This document shows positions 60,399 to 64,000 of a stretch of 64,000 bases of DNA, in pieces. Each line of letters starts with the position of its first letter. The first letter of the stretch is position 1. Source of the DNA: Actinomadura xylanilytica (lineage in GTDB: Bacteria > Actinomycetota > Actinomycetes > Streptosporangiales > Streptosporangiaceae); NCBI RefSeq assembly GCF_030283145.1, contig NZ_JASNWE010000003.1:744001-808000 (forward strand). Direction: 5' to 3'. A program made the translations under genes and the position numbers. Below the pieces are notes generated by a model, which made no database searches, was not told the DNA's origin, and worked only from the letters and a program-made list of their open reading frames with translations.

Positions 60399-61129
60399 GC
60401 CGGAAAGCTATCGCCCGATCCGGACATCTCGCGGTCCGAACACGGGGTGTCGGCGGAGCGCAGTCCGGCGGCGGCCGCGGTGGCGAGGGCCTGTTCGACG
60501 TCGGCGAAGACTCCTATCGCCTCTTGGACGATCTTCCCGAGTTGCTGGCCGCACAGCGCAAGCACCGTCGGTTGGTGCGCCTTTGGGGCCCGCTACCGGT
60601 CTTCGACGCACTCGTCCACGCCTTCAAGATCTGCGCAGTTCTCTGGAAGAACGGCCCAGAAGAAACCCACGGCCACAGCCGCTGGCGGCACTGGGACCAG
60701 CGCCTCGACCAGCTCATCCCCAAGACCAGCCACCGAGAGGCGTTCAGCCACTCACGCTGCCACGCCGCGATCTATCCCGAAGCCGTCACCATCGCCGCCC
60801 TGCTGGCCCACCCGTCTGGCGAGTCAAGGCCACCTGGCCCCTGGGTGACCCCGACACCGACCACCGCTGGGACTTCACCGAACAGTTCGGCCGACGGCTC
60901 GGCCTGGACGACTACTACCCCGAGGACCCCAAGCGCCCCGTCAACCTCTGGGCCGACCACCACGCACCCCAACCCTTGATGGCGCCCACAACATTCCCCG
61001 AACATCGAGTGGGCAGCATCGACGGCGCCTCTCCCGGCCCACCGGTCCGCGCACTCCGCAAGCACCATCAGGCAGCCCGCTACTTCACCGGCAAACGCCA
61101 TGCCGCCAACACCCTGATCTATCCTTCAC
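60399..61129 (+). pseudogene. Decayed coding stretch, unrecognised, with a frame shift
   Basis: From about 60488 one frame reads L-F-D-V-G-E-D-S-Y-R-L-L and later W-G-P-L-P-V-F-D-A-L-V-H-A and W-R-H-W-D-Q-R-L. Near 60815-60825 the protein-like reading passes to another frame (K-A-T-W-P-L-G-D-P-D-T-D-H-R-W and R-R-L-G-L-D-D-Y-Y). The two halves look like one protein broken by a small insertion or deletion. I do not recognise the family. No good start or ribosome-binding site is visible. The part after about 60985 holds nothing recognisable. Confidence 0.4.
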
Positions 61130-61333
61130 TTCGGCTTCGACAAACTGGACCTGCACAAGATCTCAGCCACCTGCGACCCCAACCACGCCGCATCGACCCG
61201 AGTCCTCACCAAGATCGGCATGCGACACGAAGGCCGTCTCCGCCACCACCTTCGCCTCCGCGGACAGTGGCGAGACCGCCTGGTCTATGCGGCACTGTCC
61301 GATGGCCACCAAGTCCAAGACGCGCCACGCTGA
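61130..61333 (+). pseudogene. C-terminal fragment of a GNAT (RimJ/RimL-type) acetyltransferase
   Basis: 67 codons in one frame read F-G-F-D-K-L-D-L-H-K-I-S-A-T-C-D-P-N, then S-T-R-V-L-T-K-I-G-M-R-H-E-G, then L-R-G-Q-W-R-D-R-L-V-Y-A. This is the C-terminal acetyl-CoA-binding half of Rim-type GNAT enzymes. An in-frame stop lies at 61115 and the N-terminal half is missing, so this is a remnant, not a gene. It marks the zone as decayed. Confidence 0.7.
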
Positions 61334-61403
61334 ACGCTGCCGTCGATGTCCGCGACAGACGGCCGGAAGCCGACACATCCCATCAAGATCCACCGAAAAT
61401 GCA

Positions 61404-61447
61404 AAGTAAGTCCGAACAAGATCAGCGGAGATTGTTCGGACTTACTT
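61404..61447. repeat. Perfect 16-bp AT-rich inverted repeat (stem-loop)
   Basis: AAGTAAGTCCGAACAA (61404-61419) and its exact complement (61432-61447) with a 12-base loop. The stem is only about 38% GC in a genome above 70%. It lies in the decayed zone, 217 bp after the TetR gene stop. It could be a terminator, a mobile-element end or a protein-binding site. Confidence 0.7.
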
Positions 61448-61664
61448 CACAACCCGCAGGTCACGGCATCGGGCCCTGCAACCTTCGACCGGAACGGACA
61501 GGCGGTGCCGCCGCGACGGCCGGCGGAGTTGTCGCGGTATGGGATCGACGGCAAGGGCTCGCTGCTGCGTCGGCACCGCGATCGCGCCGGTTGGCGACGC
61601 TGCCGGCCACCCGCTCATGCTCATGGAGCGCCCGTCCATGAGTTCTCTCGGCCTCTCGGGTGCG
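61448..61664. other. Intergenic stretch after the hairpin, nothing recognised
   Basis: 217 bp with no recognisable coding or regulatory signal, bounded by the AT-rich hairpin and the TetR stop codon. Probably part of the decayed zone. Confidence 0.4.
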
Positions 61665-62264
61665 TCAGTGGGGGGCGGTGGAGGTAGGCGGGGTGAGGGC
61701 GCGCAGGACGTGCGTGATGAGGGAGCGGAGGTAGGCGGGGTCGGGCATACCGAGGTGGAGGGCCATCCGGTGGTAGAGCGGGCCGTACAGCAGGTCGAGT
61801 GCGACGTCGAGGTCGGCGTCCGGGTGCAGTTGGCCGGCGTCCTGGGCTCGGCGAAGCCGCTGCTTGAACGTGGCGATGCGCGGCTGGATGATTCGTTCGC
61901 GCAGGTCACGGGCGAGGTCGGGGTCGTGTAATGCCTCGGCGATCACGCCGGTGCCGGGTGAGTTGTGCGGCGGGGTGAGCATGCCGATGACCTCGGTGAG
62001 CATGCTGTGCAGATCGGCGGTCAGGTCGCCGGTGTCGGGCGGGGTGGCGGCGACGGTCGCGGTCTCGTCGAGAAGCTCCAAGACGACCGCGCCCTTGGAC
62101 GGCCACCACCGGTAGATGGTCTTCTTACTCACCCCTGCGCGGGCGGCGATGGCCTCGATGGTCAGCCGCCCGTACCCGTTCTGGCCGCACAGTTCCCCGG
62201 TGGCGGCGAGGATCGCCTGCCGGCTGCTCTCCCTGCGGCGCGCTGGGTTCGGTGCCTTGGACAT
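61665..62264 (-). CDS. TetR-family transcriptional regulator
   Basis: 199 residues. N-terminal TetR helix-turn-helix: A-I-L-A-A-T-G-E-L-C, Y-G-R-L-T-I-E-A-I-A-A-R-A-G-V-S-K-K-T-I-Y-R-W-W-P-S-K. The C-terminal ligand domain has no distinctive motif (H-P-D-A-D-L-D-V-A-L-D-L-L-Y-G-P is typical of TetR_C_16-like members). It is divergent from a membrane hydrolase gene, and the 250-bp gap holds several palindromes it may bind. The ligand is unknown. Confidence 0.92.
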   Translation of the reverse strand: MSKAPNPARRRESSRQAILAATGELCGQNGYGRLTIEAIAARAGVSKKTIYRWWPSKGAVVLELLDETATVAATPPDTGDLTADLHSMLTEVIGMLTPPHNSPGTGVIAEALHDPDLARDLRERIIQPRIATFKQRLRRAQDAGQLHPDADLDVALDLLYGPLYHRMALHLGMPDPAYLRSLITHVLRALTPPTSTAPH

Positions 62265-62288
62265 GCCCCCACCCTAAGGGAAACGGAA

Positions 62289-62349
62289 CGTGTCGTATTG
62301 ACATGCGGCGGACATGTCCGCCATCCTCCTGGCGACACGATACGTGTCG
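62289..62349. promoter_or_regulatory. Divergent promoter region with palindromic operators
   Basis: On the plus strand a consensus -35 TTGACA (62298-62303) is followed by a possible -10 CATCCT (62322-62327). A perfect 16-bp palindrome GGCGGACATGTCCGCC (62307-62322) fills the spacer. A second palindrome CGACACG-ATA-CGTGTCG (62333-62349) lies just downstream, and its half-site CGTGTCG recurs at 62289-62295. These suit repression of both genes by the adjacent TetR protein. Confidence 0.55.
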
Positions 62350-62514
62350 TTTGTTTCTCTCGGTTGAGGTGGGGACTGGAGGACGTCATGGCCACCGCAG
62401 GCCAGACGTTGCTCTCGGCCCGTGTCGTGCCGTGCGTCGGATGCTCCGCAGACCGTCGTCGGCGCGCAGGTGGTCGCGGTCTCCGACCGGCCGGTGTTCG
62501 CCCCTGGAGGTTTC

Positions 62515-63684
62515 GTGCCCGTCGGTTATCTGATCACTGTGGCGCTGGTCGCGGTCGGCACGCTGTTCGCGCTGTGGCCGGTGCCGTGGTCGCGCCCGCT
62601 CGGCCGCCTGAGCTACTACGTTGGCCTGGCCGCCAACGAACTGCCGTTCGCGGCCTTCTTCTGGATGCTGCTGCTCCCGACGGCGCTGGCGTTCGCCGAG
62701 GGTGACATCGACTCGGCGGGCGGGTGGGCGGTCGTCGGCCTAGCCGCCGCGACCCTGCCCGGGCTCGCGGTCATCGCCCATCGCGCACTCGGAGACCGGG
62801 CGAGGATCGAGCACGCCATGGACGAAGGGCTGGGCGCCGGCTGGCGCGCCACCCTCGACGCCGACCTGGCCGGCGGGCTGCGGCGCCGCCTCCCGCTGGC
62901 CCGCATCCTGTTCCTGCCCATCCTCAAGCGCCGCCCAGATGTCCGGCGCGTGGCCAACCTCGCCTACGGCGACGCGGGCCGCCGCAACCTGCTCGACCTC
63001 TACCACCACCGCTCGCGCCCGCAAGGCGCGCCCGTCATGATCCACTTTCACGGCGGCCACTACGACGGGGGCCACAAGAACAGCCAGTCGCTTCCGCTGC
63101 TCTACCGGCTCGCCGGCCACGGCTGGGTGTGCATCAGCGCCAACTACCGACTAAGGCCCGAGGCCCAGCATCCGGACCACCTGATCGACCTCAAGAGGGT
63201 CATCGGCTGGGTGCGGGAGCACGCCCACGAGTACGGCGCCGATCCGACGACGCTGTTCGTCGCGGGCAGTTCGGCGGGCGGGCACATGGCGGGGCTGGCC
63301 GCGCTCACCCAGGGCGACCCGGCCTTCCAGCCGGGCTTCGAGAACGCCGACACCTCCGTGACCGGCGCCATCTGCCTGAACGGCTGGTATGGCCCCTATT
63401 TCGGCCAGGGGCCCGAGTCCTCGCCGCTGGCCCACATCACCGCCGACGCGCCGCCCTTCTTCCTGGCCCACGGCGACAAGGACACGCTGGTGCCCACGGC
63501 GGATCCCCGGCACTTCGCCGACCAGCTGCGCCAGACCTCGGCCGCCCCCGTCGTCTACGCCGAACTGAAGGGTGGTCACCACGCCTTCGACCTGTACCAC
63601 TCCTTCCGCTTCGAGGCGGTCGTCGACGCGATCGAGGCCTTCACCGCCTGGGTGAGATCCCGGGAGAGGACGCCCCAGCCCTAG
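62515..63684 (+). CDS. Membrane-anchored alpha/beta hydrolase (lipase/esterase family)
   Basis: 389 residues from GTG 62515 (GGAGG four bases upstream). About three hydrophobic helices form the N-terminus (A-L-V-A-V-G-T-L-F-A-L, F-F-W-M-L-L-L-P-T-A, V-V-G-L-A-A-A-T-L). The hydrolase domain has the oxyanion H-F-H-G-G-H, nucleophile elbow G-S-S-A-G (Ser253) and C-terminal catalytic His in G-G-H-H-A-F-D, the pattern of hormone-sensitive-lipase-type esterases. An ATG at 62389 with a good ribosome-binding site is out of frame and may be a leader. Likely controlled by the divergent TetR. Substrate unknown. Confidence 0.85.
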   Translation: MPVGYLITVALVAVGTLFALWPVPWSRPLGRLSYYVGLAANELPFAAFFWMLLLPTALAFAEGDIDSAGGWAVVGLAAATLPGLAVIAHRALGDRARIEHAMDEGLGAGWRATLDADLAGGLRRRLPLARILFLPILKRRPDVRRVANLAYGDAGRRNLLDLYHHRSRPQGAPVMIHFHGGHYDGGHKNSQSLPLLYRLAGHGWVCISANYRLRPEAQHPDHLIDLKRVIGWVREHAHEYGADPTTLFVAGSSAGGHMAGLAALTQGDPAFQPGFENADTSVTGAICLNGWYGPYFGQGPESSPLAHITADAPPFFLAHGDKDTLVPTADPRHFADQLRQTSAAPVVYAELKGGHHAFDLYHSFRFEAVVDAIEAFTAWVRSRERTPQP

Positions 63685-63831
63685 TGGGACACCGCCTGGT
63701 CGTGATCGCAAGAAGCGGGAACGATTGTTCGCTGGTTCGAGCGACGGGTGCGGGGTCGGCGGGGCGGTGCTGTCGATGAGGTCCAGCGACGGTGTCGGTG
63801 TACGGAGGCTGCTGCCGGTCGGGCTGGCGCC

Positions 63832-63862
63832 TTGATCTCAAGTCCGGTTCAGGTTGCATGCT
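63832..63862 (+). promoter_or_regulatory. MerR-type promoter before the last gene
   Basis: TTGATC (63832-63837) and CATGCT (63857-63862) are separated by 19 bases. The spacer holds an imperfect dyad ATCTCAAG-TCCG-GTTCAGGT. A long spacer with a dyad is the hallmark of MerR-family activated promoters. No MerR gene is in the window. Confidence 0.45.
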
Positions 63863-63899
63863 CGGGGTCCATATCGGTGAACGGAGAGGGGTGGTCGGT

Positions 63900-64000
63900 G
63901 TGCGGGTGGTTCAGGCGCTGCGATTCGGGGGTCCGGATGTGCTGGTGCCCGGTGATGCACCGGATCCGGTGGCCGGGGCCGGCCAGGTCGTGGTCGATGT
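63900..64000 (+). CDS. Zinc-type alcohol dehydrogenase/quinone oxidoreductase, N-terminal fragment (runs off window)
   Basis: 33 codons from GTG 63900 to the window edge, reading V-R-V-V-Q-A-L-R-F-G-G-P-D-V-L and then A-G-Q-V-V-V-D-V. This is the opening strand of MDR-type oxidoreductases (NADPH:quinone reductase/zinc-binding dehydrogenase). GGAGAGGGG lies about nine bases upstream; GTG 63891 is an alternative. The MerR-type promoter suggests induction by a redox or electrophile signal (inference). Confidence 0.7.
   Translation, partial: MRVVQALRFGGPDVLVPGDAPDPVAGAGQVVVD

Noticed and set aside
62389..62705. ATG-initiated open frame with a good ribosome-binding site in front of the membrane hydrolase
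   Set aside because: It is out of frame with the hydrolase and its translation has no resemblance to any protein; at most a leader peptide.
1..64000. Search for tRNA, rRNA, CRISPR repeats, IS transposases, phage genes and plasmid replication genes
   Set aside because: No cloverleaf with conserved TPsiC arm, no rRNA stretch, no regularly spaced 25-40 bp repeats and no intact transposase or integrase were seen by eye.

Overview
The window is a chromosome segment of a very high-GC actinomycete. Codon third positions are almost all G or C, and several markers are typical of Actinomycetia: a DUF5753/DUF397 pair, mycothiol-type (MDMPI) and deazaflavin F420-type enzymes, SAM methyltransferases of the PF04672 type, a HspR-type HAIR operator in front of lon, and many apparently leaderless promoters. 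The gene set fits a sporulating family such as Thermomonosporaceae (Actinomadura-like), but that placement is a guess. I saw no rRNA, tRNA, CRISPR array, intact transposase, phage module or origin.

Layout. 1-642: end of a Scr1-type regulator with its DUF397 partner. 702-8442: five genes, SWIM zinc finger, DUF5691, MoxR AAA+ ATPase, DUF5682 and VWA, mostly overlapping at start/stop codons; this is the most system-like block. 8467-11218: a membrane Ser/Thr kinase divergent from a DUF6777 lipoprotein. 11230-12741: a CadC-like metal sensor with its CDF zinc/cadmium exporter. 12808-28242: mostly single housekeeping or accessory genes (amidohydrolase, an Ag85-like protein lacking its nucleophile, lipid kinase, MDMPI enzyme, PadR regulator, a PdxI-like aldo-keto reductase divergent from a PLD/HTH regulator, DUF4132, flavin monooxygenase, SDR, DMT transporter, secreted trypsin, epimerase, a lone GroES, a SAM methyltransferase). 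28262-32429: sbcD-sbcC. 32594-33785: the two RibD activities as separate overlapping genes. 33940-35373: aldehyde dehydrogenase. 35503-40947: a LAL-type LuxR regulator followed by two degenerate AMP-binding (4CL-like) paralogues. 41226-46350: a giant HEAT-type protein and a second membrane Ser/Thr kinase. 46390-51530: a myo-inositol dehydrogenase, iolC and ABC transporter operon with a LacI-type operator inside its promoter. 51680-53194: an epimerase fused to a Ddn-type F420 enzyme. 53365-56533: VanZ protein, a regulator with an LLM oxidoreductase, and a secreted Cys-rich protein. 56600-59094: lon with its HAIR operator. 59340-61664: a SUKH-like gene and a lower-GC decayed stretch with gene remnants and a striking AT-rich hairpin. 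61665-63684: a TetR regulator divergent from a membrane alpha/beta hydrolase. 63900-64000: start of a zinc-type/quinone oxidoreductase behind a MerR-type promoter.

How the parts fit. The five-gene MoxR-VWA block looks like one machine: an AAA+ ATPase, its VWA partner, a SWIM nucleic-acid or protein binding module and two large proteins of unknown function. From memory, a similar set (SWIM, MoxR, VWA, DUF5682, with DUF4132 beside it) exists as the yeh locus of E. coli, and here a DUF4132 gene lies about 11 kb downstream. The inositol operon couples uptake to the first oxidation and to a later kinase step. The ArsR-CDF pair is a complete metal-efflux circuit. The two kinase loci each pair a membrane kinase with a neighbour of unknown role. 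Starts were moved to internal codons wherever homology, a ribosome-binding site or a fixed -10 distance supported it.
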